A stretch of 64,000 nt of DNA from Siphonodentalium dalli (Eukaryota; Mollusca; Scaphopoda; Gadilida; Siphonodentaliidae): contig CP136064.1 in the NCBI GenBank assembly GCA_032622095.1, positions 125,537,605 to 125,601,604 of the forward strand, in the 5' to 3' direction. Position 1 is the first letter of the stretch. Every line of letters begins with the position of its first letter. Below the pieces are notes generated by a model that was given only the letters and a program-made list of their open reading frames with translations, made no database searches and had not been told where the DNA came from. The translations under genes and the position numbers were made by a program. Below are positions 1 to 12,856 of this stretch, one piece after another.

Positions 1-232
1 CAACACCAGACCCCTAAAACTGAGTGAAAATGGGGCCTGAACATGACTGGTGGTGGAAAATTGTGCCTTTTTGATGAATAATTTGTTAAAGGGGGTGGGG
101 TTAAATTGTGTGTGATAAATAAAGAACCATAGGGGTGATATTGTTTTTGAACACATTTTTTCCATTGATGGGCAATTCTGAAGAAATGTAGGGAGTTACA
201 ATTATTCCGCGAAAAAGCGGGCTATCGCTTTA

Positions 233-683
233 GGTTACACTGGTGTAAATACTATAGGCAGCTCCCCCTGCGGTTGCGGGAGGAGTATAGAGTTTCACAG
301 TTAAAACACTCTGGGCTGTGATTGGTTGCATGAATTAAATGTAAACTGTTGACAAAAATTCAAGGAATCATTCTCCCACAAACTTCATTTGCCAAGAGGC
401 CCATTCATTAAAGGTGAAGTCTGTTGTGGCTGTTTAGAAATTTTAAGTGTGATTGAAAAAATGACAATATTTTTTTAGTGCGGAACTGACCCTAGTCATG
501 AAAAAACGAAAATTTGAAGTGGATTCCCTGCTAGACGGTGTTGATTTTTTTATTGGGAAAGTTTCCACAGATGTCAAGCTCACATAATCCGAAGGCAGTT
601 TGAACAGTTTCCATTTGACCTCTGATGCAGATCAACAAACGTTAACACTGAAGCCTATGGGAAATATTTACACCAGTGTAACC
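233..683. mobile_element. Tc1/mariner-like MITE, copy 1 (reference)
   Basis: 451-bp non-autonomous element. The ends are perfect 19-bp inverted repeats, GGTTACACTGGTGTAAATA and its complement, flanked by TA at 231-232 and 684-685. Its removal with one TA gives the 900-bp junction GCTTTAAAGGG seen in other units, so the insertion boundary is directly defined by filled and empty copies. The end motif contains an inner near-palindrome, TTACAC-TG-GTGTAA. A GC-rich hairpin (CTCCC ... GGGAG) lies about 30 bases inside the left end. There is no transposase frame; the only sensible ATG frame is 29 codons (498-587). Assignment to Tc1/mariner rests on the TA duplication and a TTAGGTT-type end, reminiscent of mariner MITEs. 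Movement would need a transposase supplied from elsewhere. Confidence 0.88.
498..587 (+). other. 29-codon open frame inside the MITE
   Basis: ATG to TAA frame starting MKKRKFEV and ending DVKLT; the frame is open for about 12 further codons upstream of the ATG. It recurs unchanged in the other MITE copies because the copies are identical. It may be a remnant of a larger ancestral gene or chance. No domain can be assigned at this length. Confidence 0.2.
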
Positions 684-1585
684 TAAAGGGAAAAAATAGC
701 TTTTTATCATTTTTGATTCCTGGGAGTCACTTTAAAGCTTTTTAATGCATTTTACAGAGCCTGGTCTTTCAGTCCAATGAATATCTCATGCTTAGTGTGG
801 CTATTCTTGCTGCTGATGTCTTCTTTCACTTACATCAGCCAAAAAAATAGTAAGATTTTTCATAAAAAATGCCAATTTTTCAAGGTATTTTCAAAAAAAT
901 TCAAGGTGGTAATAGTCACATGATAATGCAAATGACCCATAACATGAGCATGTCAACGACACATATATCAATTGTTATAAGAACCTAATCTAACAAGTAT
1001 TTTGGATTTTATAGCCAGTGATATACAGATATATATCATAAAAGTGTGTCATTTCCACTGGTGGGTATGGTCATTTGAAGGTTAATAGCACTAAAACTTG
1101 GACACATTTAAGAAAATGCTTCAGCAATTCAAAGAGAGCATATCTTTATTCAACTAATTCAATATACACCCACATCCAGTTATCTTGGATCACCCTTGCA
1201 GACCTGAAAATGTCATATTTTATTCTTCAATGTGCTGATAAAGTCATGCGCTTGATGCTCAGCTGATCAGATCTGGACTCAATGACCTCACATCACCAGA
1301 AGTTCTCTCATGGAAAGAATATTGTACAGTCTTCCATAGCTGATCCAAGTTTGCAACACCAGACCCCTAAAACTGAGTGAAAATGGGGCCTGAACATGAC
1401 TGGTGGTGGAAAATTGTGCCTTTTTGATGAATAATTTGTTAAAGGGGGTGGGGTTAAATTGTGTGTGATAAATAAAGAACCATAGGGGTGATATTGTTTT
1501 TGAACACATTTTTTCCATTGATGGGCAATTCTGAAGAAATGTAGGGAGTTACAATTATTCCGCGAAAAAGCGGGCTATCGCTTTA

Positions 1586-2036
1586 GGTTACACTGGTGTA
1601 AATACTATAGGCAGCTCCCCCTGCGGTTGCGGGAGGAGTATAGAGTTTCACAGTTAAAACACTCTGGGCTGTGATTGGTTGCATGAATTAAATGTAAACT
1701 GTTGACAAAAATTCAAGGAATCATTCTCCCACAAACTTCATTTGCCAAGAGGCCCATTCATTAAAGGTGAAGTCTGTTGTGGCTGTTTAGAAATTTTAAG
1801 TGTGATTGAAAAAATGACAATATTTTTTTAGTGCGGAACTGACCCTAGTCATGAAAAAACGAAAATTTGAAGTGGATTCCCTGCTAGACGGTGTTGATTT
1901 TTTTATTGGGAAAGTTTCCACAGATGTCAAGCTCACATAATCCGAAGGCAGTTTGAACAGTTTCCATTTGACCTCTGATGCAGATCAACAAACGTTAACA
2001 CTGAAGCCTATGGGAAATATTTACACCAGTGTAACC
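1586..2036. mobile_element. MITE copy 2
   Basis: Standard flanks (GCTTTA left, TAAAGGG right). The following unit is empty. Confidence 0.88.
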
Positions 2037-2427
2037 TAAAGGGAAAAAATAGCTTTTTATCATTTTTGATTCCTGGGAGTCACTTTAAAGCTTTTTAATG
2101 CATTTTACAGAGCCTGGTCTTTCAGTCCAATGAATATCTCATGCTTAGTGTGGCTATTCTTGCTGCTGATGTCTTCTTTCACTTACATCAGCCAAAAAAA
2201 TAGTAAGATTTTTCATAAAAAATGCCAATTTTTCAAGGTATTTTCAAAAAAATTCAAGGTGGTAATAGTCACATGATAATGCAAATGACCCATAACATGA
2301 GCATGTCAACGACACATATATCAATTGTTATAAGAACCTAATCTAACAAGTATTTTGGATTTTATAGCCAGTGATATACAGATATATATCATAAAAGTGT
2401 GTCATTTCCACTGGTGGGTATGGTCAT

Positions 2428-3327
2428 TTGAAGGTTAATAGCACTAAAACTTGGACACATTTAAGAAAATGCTTCAGCAATTCAAAGAGAGCATATCTTT
2501 ATTCAACTAATTCAATATACACCCACATCCAGTTATCTTGGATCACCCTTGCAGACCTGAAAATGTCATATTTTATTCTTCAATGTGCTGATAAAGTCAT
2601 GCGCTTGATGCTCAGCTGATCAGATCTGGACTCAATGACCTCACATCACCAGAAGTTCTCTCATGGAAAGAATATTGTACAGTCTTCCATAGCTGATCCA
2701 AGTTTGCAACACCAGACCCCTAAAACTGAGTGAAAATGGGGCCTGAACATGACTGGTGGTGGAAAATTGTGCCTTTTTGATGAATAATTTGTTAAAGGGG
2801 GTGGGGTTAAATTGTGTGTGATAAATAAAGAACCATAGGGGTGATATTGTTTTTGAACACATTTTTTCCATTGATGGGCAATTCTGAAGAAATGTAGGGA
2901 GTTACAATTATTCCGCGAAAAAGCGGGCTATCGCTTTAAAGGGAAAAAATAGCTTTTTATCATTTTTGATTCCTGGGAGTCACTTTAAAGCTTTTTAATG
3001 CATTTTACAGAGCCTGGTCTTTCAGTCCAATGAATATCTCATGCTTAGTGTGGCTATTCTTGCTGCTGATGTCTTCTTTCACTTACATCAGCCAAAAAAA
3101 TAGTAAGATTTTTCATAAAAAATGCCAATTTTTCAAGGTATTTTCAAAAAAATTCAAGGTGGTAATAGTCACATGATAATGCAAATGACCCATAACATGA
3201 GCATGTCAACGACACATATATCAATTGTTATAAGAACCTAATCTAACAAGTATTTTGGATTTTATAGCCAGTGATATACAGATATATATCATAAAAGTGT
3301 GTCATTTCCACTGGTGGGTATGGTCAT
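2428..3327. repeat. Reference 900-bp monomer without MITE
   Basis: A representative short unit, given in the phase of the landmark. It is AT-rich with long A and T runs, contains a near-duplicate TTCAAGGT motif pair about 24 bases apart, and has a small hairpin (CCGC, loop GAAAAA, GCGG) about 10 bases before the MITE junction. It includes AATAAA motifs but no intron or coding signature. A 231-bp ATG frame on the minus strand and a 192-bp TTG-started frame on the plus strand are open in nearly every copy. Because copies are virtually identical, their persistence is not evidence for selection. I do not recognise the monomer as a known transposon. Confidence 0.9.
2933..2943. other. Empty MITE site, class GCTTTAAAGGG
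   Basis: Eleven-base junction equal to the filled site minus the element and one TA. It contains the 8-base palindrome CTTTAAAG centred on TA. This is the 900-bp, apparently precise, class. Confidence 0.85.
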
Positions 3328-3838
3328 TTGAAGGTTAATAGCACTAAAACTTGGACACATTTAAGAAAATGCTTCAGCAATTCAAAGAGAGCATATCTTT
3401 ATTCAACTAATTCAATATACACCCACATCCAGTTATCTTGGATCACCCTTGCAGACCTGAAAATGTCATATTTTATTCTTCAATGTGCTGATAAAGTCAT
3501 GCGCTTGATGCTCAGCTGATCAGATCTGGACTCAATGACCTCACATCACCAGAAGTTCTCTCATGGAAAGAATATTGTACAGTCTTCCATAGCTGATCCA
3601 AGTTTGCAACACCAGACCCCTAAAACTGAGTGAAAATGGGGCCTGAACATGACTGGTGGTGGAAAATTGTGCCTTTTTGATGAATAATTTGTTAAAGGGG
3701 GTGGGGTTAAATTGTGTGTGATAAATAAAGAACCATAGGGGTGATATTGTTTTTGAACACATTTTTTCCATTGATGGGCAATTCTGAAGAAATGTAGGGA
3801 GTTACAATTATTCCGCGAAAAAGCGGGCTATCGCTTTA

Positions 3839-4289
3839 GGTTACACTGGTGTAAATACTATAGGCAGCTCCCCCTGCGGTTGCGGGAGGAGTATAGAGTT
3901 TCACAGTTAAAACACTCTGGGCTGTGATTGGTTGCATGAATTAAATGTAAACTGTTGACAAAAATTCAAGGAATCATTCTCCCACAAACTTCATTTGCCA
4001 AGAGGCCCATTCATTAAAGGTGAAGTCTGTTGTGGCTGTTTAGAAATTTTAAGTGTGATTGAAAAAATGACAATATTTTTTTAGTGCGGAACTGACCCTA
4101 GTCATGAAAAAACGAAAATTTGAAGTGGATTCCCTGCTAGACGGTGTTGATTTTTTTATTGGGAAAGTTTCCACAGATGTCAAGCTCACATAATCCGAAG
4201 GCAGTTTGAACAGTTTCCATTTGACCTCTGATGCAGATCAACAAACGTTAACACTGAAGCCTATGGGAAATATTTACACCAGTGTAACC
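3839..4289. mobile_element. MITE copy 3
   Basis: Standard flanks; first of five consecutive filled units. Confidence 0.88.
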
Positions 4290-5191
4290 TAAAGGGAAAA
4301 AATAGCTTTTTATCATTTTTGATTCCTGGGAGTCACTTTAAAGCTTTTTAATGCATTTTACAGAGCCTGGTCTTTCAGTCCAATGAATATCTCATGCTTA
4401 GTGTGGCTATTCTTGCTGCTGATGTCTTCTTTCACTTACATCAGCCAAAAAAATAGTAAGATTTTTCATAAAAAATGCCAATTTTTCAAGGTATTTTCAA
4501 AAAAATTCAAGGTGGTAATAGTCACATGATAATGCAAATGACCCATAACATGAGCATGTCAACGACACATATATCAATTGTTATAAGAACCTAATCTAAC
4601 AAGTATTTTGGATTTTATAGCCAGTGATATACAGATATATATCATAAAAGTGTGTCATTTCCACTGGTGGGTATGGTCATTTGAAGGTTAATAGCACTAA
4701 AACTTGGACACATTTAAGAAAATGCTTCAGCAATTCAAAGAGAGCATATCTTTATTCAACTAATTCAATATACACCCACATCCAGTTATCTTGGATCACC
4801 CTTGCAGACCTGAAAATGTCATATTTTATTCTTCAATGTGCTGATAAAGTCATGCGCTTGATGCTCAGCTGATCAGATCTGGACTCAATGACCTCACATC
4901 ACCAGAAGTTCTCTCATGGAAAGAATATTGTACAGTCTTCCATAGCTGATCCAAGTTTGCAACACCAGACCCCTAAAACTGAGTGAAAATGGGGCCTGAA
5001 CATGACTGGTGGTGGAAAATTGTGCCTTTTTGATGAATAATTTGTTAAAGGGGGTGGGGTTAAATTGTGTGTGATAAATAAAGAACCATAGGGGTGATAT
5101 TGTTTTTGAACACATTTTTTCCATTGATGGGCAATTCTGAAGAAATGTAGGGAGTTACAATTATTCCGCGAAAAAGCGGGCTATCGCTTTA

Positions 5192-5642
5192 GGTTACACT
5201 GGTGTAAATACTATAGGCAGCTCCCCCTGCGGTTGCGGGAGGAGTATAGAGTTTCACAGTTAAAACACTCTGGGCTGTGATTGGTTGCATGAATTAAATG
5301 TAAACTGTTGACAAAAATTCAAGGAATCATTCTCCCACAAACTTCATTTGCCAAGAGGCCCATTCATTAAAGGTGAAGTCTGTTGTGGCTGTTTAGAAAT
5401 TTTAAGTGTGATTGAAAAAATGACAATATTTTTTTAGTGCGGAACTGACCCTAGTCATGAAAAAACGAAAATTTGAAGTGGATTCCCTGCTAGACGGTGT
5501 TGATTTTTTTATTGGGAAAGTTTCCACAGATGTCAAGCTCACATAATCCGAAGGCAGTTTGAACAGTTTCCATTTGACCTCTGATGCAGATCAACAAACG
5601 TTAACACTGAAGCCTATGGGAAATATTTACACCAGTGTAACC
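5192..5642. mobile_element. MITE copy 4
   Basis: Standard flanks on both sides. Confidence 0.88.
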
Positions 5643-6547
5643 TAAAGGGAAAAAATAGCTTTTTATCATTTTTGATTCCTGGGAGTCACTTTAAAGCTTT
5701 TTAATGCATTTTACAGAGCCTGGTCTTTCAGTCCAATGAATATCTCATGCTTAGTGTGGCTATTCTTGCTGCTGATGTCTTCTTTCACTTACATCAGCCA
5801 AAAAAATAGTAAGATTTTTCATAAAAAATGCCAATTTTTCAAGGTATTTTCAAAAAAATTCAAGGTGGTAATAGTCACATGATAATGCAAATGACCCATA
5901 ACATGAGCATGTCAACGACACATATATCAATTGTTATAAGAACCTAATCTAACAAGTATTTTGGATTTTATAGCCAGTGATATACAGATATATATCATAA
6001 AAGTGTGTCATTTCCACTGGTGGGTATGGTCATTTGAAGGTTAATAGCACTAAAACTTGGACACATTTAAGAAAATGCTTCAGCAATTCAAAGAGAGCAT
6101 ATCTTTATTCAACTAATTCAATATACACCCACATCCAGTTATCTTGGATCACCCTTGCAGACCTGAAAATGTCATATTTTATTCTTCAATGTGCTGATAA
6201 AGTCATGCGCTTGATGCTCAGCTGATCAGATCTGGACTCAATGACCTCACATCACCAGAAGTTCTCTCATGGAAAGAATATTGTACAGTCTTCCATAGCT
6301 GATCCAAGTTTGCAACACCAGACCCCTAAAACTGAGTGAAAATGGGGCCTGAACATGACTGGTGGTGGAAAATTGTGCCTTTTTGATGAATAATTTGTTA
6401 AAGGGGGTGGGGTTAAATTGTGTGTGATAAATAAAGAACCATAGGGGTGATATTGTTTTTGAACACATTTTTTCCATTGATGGGCAATTCTGAAGAAATG
6501 TAGGGAGTTACAATTATTCCGCGAAAAAGCGGGCTATCGCTTTAAAA

Positions 6548-6998
6548 GGTTACACTGGTGTAAATACTATAGGCAGCTCCCCCTGCGGTTGCGGGAGGAG
6601 TATAGAGTTTCACAGTTAAAACACTCTGGGCTGTGATTGGTTGCATGAATTAAATGTAAACTGTTGACAAAAATTCAAGGAATCATTCTCCCACAAACTT
6701 CATTTGCCAAGAGGCCCATTCATTAAAGGTGAAGTCTGTTGTGGCTGTTTAGAAATTTTAAGTGTGATTGAAAAAATGACAATATTTTTTTAGTGCGGAA
6801 CTGACCCTAGTCATGAAAAAACGAAAATTTGAAGTGGATTCCCTGCTAGACGGTGTTGATTTTTTTATTGGGAAAGTTTCCACAGATGTCAAGCTCACAT
6901 AATCCGAAGGCAGTTTGAACAGTTTCCATTTGACCTCTGATGCAGATCAACAAACGTTAACACTGAAGCCTATGGGAAATATTTACACCAGTGTAACC
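6548..6998. mobile_element. MITE copy 5, with 3 extra bases on the left flank
   Basis: The left flank reads GCTTTAAAA before GGTTACAC instead of GCTTTA; the right flank is standard. The unit is 1356 bp. The extra bases look like the TAAA of copies 17 and 19 minus one T. The element itself is intact. Confidence 0.88.
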
Positions 6999-7900
6999 TA
7001 AAGGGAAAAAATAGCTTTTTATCATTTTTGATTCCTGGGAGTCACTTTAAAGCTTTTTAATGCATTTTACAGAGCCTGGTCTTTCAGTCCAATGAATATC
7101 TCATGCTTAGTGTGGCTATTCTTGCTGCTGATGTCTTCTTTCACTTACATCAGCCAAAAAAATAGTAAGATTTTTCATAAAAAATGCCAATTTTTCAAGG
7201 TATTTTCAAAAAAATTCAAGGTGGTAATAGTCACATGATAATGCAAATGACCCATAACATGAGCATGTCAACGACACATATATCAATTGTTATAAGAACC
7301 TAATCTAACAAGTATTTTGGATTTTATAGCCAGTGATATACAGATATATATCATAAAAGTGTGTCATTTCCACTGGTGGGTATGGTCATTTGAAGGTTAA
7401 TAGCACTAAAACTTGGACACATTTAAGAAAATGCTTCAGCAATTCAAAGAGAGCATATCTTTATTCAACTAATTCAATATACACCCACATCCAGTTATCT
7501 TGGATCACCCTTGCAGACCTGAAAATGTCATATTTTATTCTTCAATGTGCTGATAAAGTCATGCGCTTGATGCTCAGCTGATCAGATCTGGACTCAATGA
7601 CCTCACATCACCAGAAGTTCTCTCATGGAAAGAATATTGTACAGTCTTCCATAGCTGATCCAAGTTTTCAACACCAGACCCCTAAAACTGAGTGAAAATG
7701 GGGCCTGAACATGACTGGTGGTGGAAAATTGTGCCTTTTTGATGAATAATTTGTTAAAGGGGGTGGGGTTAAATTGTGTGTGATAAATAAAGAACCATAG
7801 GGGTGATATTGTTTTTGAACACATTTTTTCCATTGATGGGCAATTCTGAAGAAATGTAGGGAGTTACAATTATTCCGCGAAAAAGCGGGCTATCGCTTTA

Positions 7901-8351
7901 GGTTACACTGGTGTAAATACTATAGGCAGCTCCCCCTGCGGTTGCGGGAGGAGTATAGAGTTTCACAGTTAAAACACTCTGGGCTGTGATTGGTTGCATG
8001 AATTAAATGTAAACTGTTGACAAAAATTCAAGGAATCATTCTCCCACAAACTTCATTTGCCAAGAGGCCCATTCATTAAAGGTGAAGTCTGTTGTGGCTG
8101 TTTAGAAATTTTAAGTGTGATTGAAAAAATGACAATATTTTTTTAGTGCGGAACTGACCCTAGTCATGAAAAAACGAAAATTTGAAGTGGATTCCCTGCT
8201 AGACGGTGTTGATTTTTTTATTGGGAAAGTTTCCACAGATGTCAAGCTCACATAATCCGAAGGCAGTTTGAACAGTTTCCATTTGACCTCTGATGCAGAT
8301 CAACAAACGTTAACACTGAAGCCTATGGGAAATATTTACACCAGTGTAACC
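7901..8351. mobile_element. MITE copy 6
   Basis: Standard flanks. The private G>T change at 7668 lies upstream in the same unit. Confidence 0.88.
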
Positions 8352-9253
8352 TAAAGGGAAAAAATAGCTTTTTATCATTTTTGATTCCTGGGAGTCACTT
8401 TAAAGCTTTTTAATGCATTTTACAGAGCCTGGTCTTTCAGTCCAATGAATATCTCATGCTTAGTGTGGCTATTCTTGCTGCTGATGTCTTCTTTCACTTA
8501 CATCAGCCAAAAAAATAGTAAGATTTTTCATAAAAAATGCCAATTTTTCAAGGTATTTTCAAAAAAATTCAAGGTGGTAATAGTCACATGATAATGCAAA
8601 TGACCCATAACATGAGCATGTCAACGACACATATATCAATTGTTATAAGAACCTAATCTAACAAGTATTTTGGATTTTATAGCCAGTGATATACAGATAT
8701 ATATCATAAAAGTGTGTCATTTCCACTGGTGGGTATGGTCATTTGAAGGTTAATAGCACTAAAACTTGGACACATTTAAGAAAATGCTTCAGCAATTCAA
8801 AGAGAGCATATCTTTATTCAACTAATTCAATATACACCCACATCCAGTTATCTTGGATCACCCTTGCAGACCTGAAAATGTCATATTTTATTCTTCAATG
8901 TGCTGATAAAGTCATGCGCTTGATGCTCAGCTGATCAGATCTGGACTCAATGACCTCACATCACCAGAAGTTCTCTCATGGAAAGAATATTGTACAGTCT
9001 TCCATAGCTGATCCAAGTTTGCAACACCAGACCCCTAAAACTGAGTGAAAATGGGGCCTGAACATGACTGGTGGTGGAAAATTGTGCCTTTTTGATGAAT
9101 AATTTGTTAAAGGGGGTGGGGTTAAATTGTGTGTGATAAATAAAGAACCATAGGGGTGATATTGTTTTTGAACACATTTTTTCCATTGATGGGCAATTCT
9201 GAAGAAATGTAGGGAGTTACAATTATTCCGCGAAAAAGCGGGCTATCGCTTTA

Positions 9254-9704
9254 GGTTACACTGGTGTAAATACTATAGGCAGCTCCCCCTGCGGTTGCGG
9301 GAGGAGTATAGAGTTTCACAGTTAAAACACTCTGGGCTGTGATTGGTTGCATGAATTAAATGTAAACTGTTGACAAAAATTCAAGGAATCATTCTCCCAC
9401 AAACTTCATTTGCCAAGAGGCCCATTCATTAAAGGTGAAGTCTGTTGTGGCTGTTTAGAAATTTTAAGTGTGATTGAAAAAATGACAATATTTTTTTAGT
9501 GCGGAACTGACCCTAGTCATGAAAAAACGAAAATTTGAAGTGGATTCCCTGCTAGACGGTGTTGATTTTTTTATTGGGAAAGTTTCCACAGATGTCAAGC
9601 TCACATAATCCGAAGGCAGTTTGAACAGTTTCCATTTGACCTCTGATGCAGATCAGCAAACGTTAACACTGAAGCCTATGGGAAATATTTACACCAGTGT
9701 AACC
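9254..9704. mobile_element. MITE copy 7, internal A>G
   Basis: Standard flanks. The only internal difference noticed is A>G at 9656 (GATCAGCAAA). The next two units are empty. Confidence 0.88.
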
Positions 9705-10600
9705 TAAAGGGAAAAAATAGCTTTTTATCATTTTTGATTCCTGGGAGTCACTTTAAAGCTTTTTAATGCATTTTACAGAGCCTGGTCTTTCAGTCCAATG
9801 AATATCTCATGCTTAGTGTGGCTATTCTTGCTGCTGATGTCTTCTTTCACTTACATCAGCCAAAAAAATAGTAAGATTTTTCATAAAAAATGCCAATTTT
9901 TCAAGGTATTTTCAAAAAAATTCAAGGTGGTAATAGTCACATGATAATGCAAATGACCCATAACATGAGCATGTCAACGACACATATATCAATTGTTATA
10001 AGAACCTAATCTAACAAGTATTTTGGATTTTATAGCCAGTGATATACAGATATATATCATAAAAGTGTGTCATTTCCACTGGTGGGTATGGTCATTTGAA
10101 GGTTAATAGCACTAAAACTTGGACACATTTAAGAAAATGCTTCAGCAATTCAAAGAGAGCATATCTTTATTCAACTAATTCAATATACACCCACATCCAG
10201 TTATCTTGGATCACCCTTGCAGACCTGAAAATGTCATATTTTATTCTTCAATGTGCTGATAAAGTCATGCGCTTGATGCTCAGCTGATCAGATCTGGACT
10301 CAATGACCTCACATCACCAGAAGTTCTCTCATGGAAAGAATATTGTACAGTCTTCCATAGCTGATCCAAGTTTGCAACACCAGACCCCTAAAACTGAGTG
10401 AAAATGGGGCCTGAACATGACTGGTGGTGGAAAATTGTGCCTTTTTGATGAATAATTTGTTAAAGGGGGTGGGGTTAAATTGTGTGTGATAAATAAAGAA
10501 CCATAGGGGTGATATTGTTTTTGAACACATTTTTTCCATTGATGGGCAATTCTGAAGAAATGTAGGGAGTTACAATTATTCCGCGAAAAAGCGGGCTATC

Positions 10601-10611
10601 GCTTTAAAGGG
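10601..10611. other. Empty MITE site, class GCTTTAAAGGG
   Basis: Precise-class junction; immediately followed by a unit with a different empty junction at 11501. Confidence 0.85.
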
Positions 10612-11500
10612 AAAAAATAGCTTTTTATCATTTTTGATTCCTGGGAGTCACTTTAAAGCTTTTTAATGCATTTTACAGAGCCTGGTCTTTCAGTCCAATG
10701 AATATCTCATGCTTAGTGTGGCTATTCTTGCTGCTGATGTCTTCTTTCACTTACATCAGCCAAAAAAATAGTAAGATTTTTCATAAAAAATGCCAATTTT
10801 TCAAGGTATTTTCAAAAAAATTCAAGGTGGTAATAGTCACATGATAATGCAAATGACCCATAACATGAGCATGTCAACGACACATATATCAATTGTTATA
10901 AGAACCTAATCTAACAAGTATTTTGGATTTTATAGCCAGTGATATACAGATATATATCATAAAAGTGTGTCATTTCCACTGGTGGGTATGGTCATTTGAA
11001 GGTTAATAGCACTAAAACTTGGACACATTTAAGAAAATGCTTCAGCAATTCAAAGAGAGCATATCTTTATTCAACTAATTCAATATACACCCACATCCAG
11101 TTATCTTGGATCACCCTTGCAGACCTGAAAATGTCATATTTTATTCTTCAATGTGCTGATAAAGTCATGCGCTTGATGCTCAGCTGATCAGATCTGGACT
11201 CAATGACCTCACATCACCAGAAGTTCTCTCATGGAAAGAATATTGTACAGTCTTCCATAGCTGATCCAAGTTTGCAACACCAGACCCCTAAAACTGAGTG
11301 AAAATGGGGCCTGAACATGACTGGTGGTGGAAAATTGTGCCTTTTTGATGAATAATTTGTTAAAGGGGGTGGGGTTAAATTGTGTGTGATAAATAAAGAA
11401 CCATAGGGGTGATATTGTTTTTGAACACATTTTTTCCATTGATGGGCAATTCTGAAGAAATGTAGGGAGTTACAATTATTCCGCGAAAAAGCGGGCTATC

Positions 11501-11510
11501 GCTTAAAGGG
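11501..11510. other. Empty MITE site, class GCTTAAAGGG
   Basis: One T fewer than the precise class, giving an 899-bp unit. The same class reappears only at 56419, in the other marker domain. Confidence 0.85.
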
Positions 11511-12405
11511 AAAAAATAGCTTTTTATCATTTTTGATTCCTGGGAGTCACTTTAAAGCTTTTTAATGCATTTTACAGAGCCTGGTCTTTCAGTCCAATGA
11601 ATATCTCATGCTTAGTGTGGCTATTCTTGCTGCTGATGTCTTCTTTCACTTACATCAGCCAAAAAAATAGTAAGATTTTTCATAAAAAATGCCAATTTTT
11701 CAAGGTATTTTCAAAAAAATTCAAGGTGGTAATAGTCACATGATAATGCAAATGACCCATAACATGAGCATGTCAACGACACATATATCAATTGTTATAA
11801 GAACCTAATCTAACAAGTATTTTGGATTTTATAGCCAGTGATATACAGATATATATCATAAAAGTGTGTCATTTCCACTGGTGGGTATGGTCATTTGAAG
11901 GTTAATAGCACTAAAACTTGGACACATTTAAGAAAATGCTTCAGCAATTCAAAGAGAGCATATCTTTATTCAACTAATTCAATATACACCCACATCCAGT
12001 TATCTTGGATCACCCTTGCAGACCTGAAAATGTCATATTTTATTCTTCAATGTGCTGATAAAGTCATGCGCTTGATGCTCAGCTGATCAGATCTGGACTC
12101 AATGACCTCACATCACCAGAAGTTCTCTCATGGAAAGAATATTGTACAGTCTTCCATAGCTGATCCAAGTTTGCAACACCAGACCCCTAAAACTGAGTGA
12201 AAATGGGGCCTGAACATGACTGGTGGTGGAAAATTGTGCCTTTTTGATGAATAATTTGTTAAAGGGGGTGGGGTTAAATTGTGTGTGATAAATAAAGAAC
12301 CATAGGGGTGATATTGTTTTTGAACACATTTTTTCCATTGATGGGCAATTCTGAAGAAATGTAGGGAGTTACAATTATTCCGCGAAAAAGCGGGCTATCG
12401 CTTTA

Positions 12406-12856
12406 GGTTACACTGGTGTAAATACTATAGGCAGCTCCCCCTGCGGTTGCGGGAGGAGTATAGAGTTTCACAGTTAAAACACTCTGGGCTGTGATTGGTT
12501 GCATGAATTAAATGTAAACTGTTGACAAAAATTCAAGGAATCATTCTCCCACAAACTTCATTTGCCAAGAGGCCCATTCATTAAAGGTGAAGTCTGTTGT
12601 GGCTGTTTAGAAATTTTAAGTGTGATTGAAAAAATGACAATATTTTTTTAGTGCGGAACTGACCCTAGTCATGAAAAAACGAAAATTTGAAGTGGATTCC
12701 CTGCTAGACGGTGTTGATTTTTTTATTGGGAAAGTTTCCACAGATGTCAAGCTCACATAATCCGAAGGCAGTTTGAACAGTTTCCATTTGACCTCTGATG
12801 CAGATCAACAAACGTTAACACTGAAGCCTATGGGAAATATTTACACCAGTGTAACC
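12406..12856. mobile_element. MITE copy 8
   Basis: Standard flanks; follows two adjacent empty units. Confidence 0.88.

Noticed and set aside
203-222. CENP-B box candidate (TTCCGCGAAAAAGCGGG)
   Set aside because: It matches the TTCG...A..CGGG pattern only if two single-base insertions are allowed, so it does not meet the consensus. A centromeric role cannot be argued from it.
233-683. piggyBac-type element at a TTAA target (the empty site contains TTAA)
   Set aside because: Filled sites read CTTTA-element-TAAAG, not TTAA on both sides, and piggyBac excision is normally precise, unlike the six scar classes.
1075-1266. 63-codon plus-strand frame repeated in almost every unit
   Set aside because: It starts with TTG rather than ATG, has no recognised domain, and recurs only because the satellite copies are identical. 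A single one-base deletion near 55912 changes its start without other consequence.
1288-1518. 76-codon minus-strand ATG frame repeated in almost every unit
   Set aside because: Low-complexity composition, no domain or splice context, and conservation at the DNA level explains its persistence. The 4.8-kb insert interrupts it in one unit.
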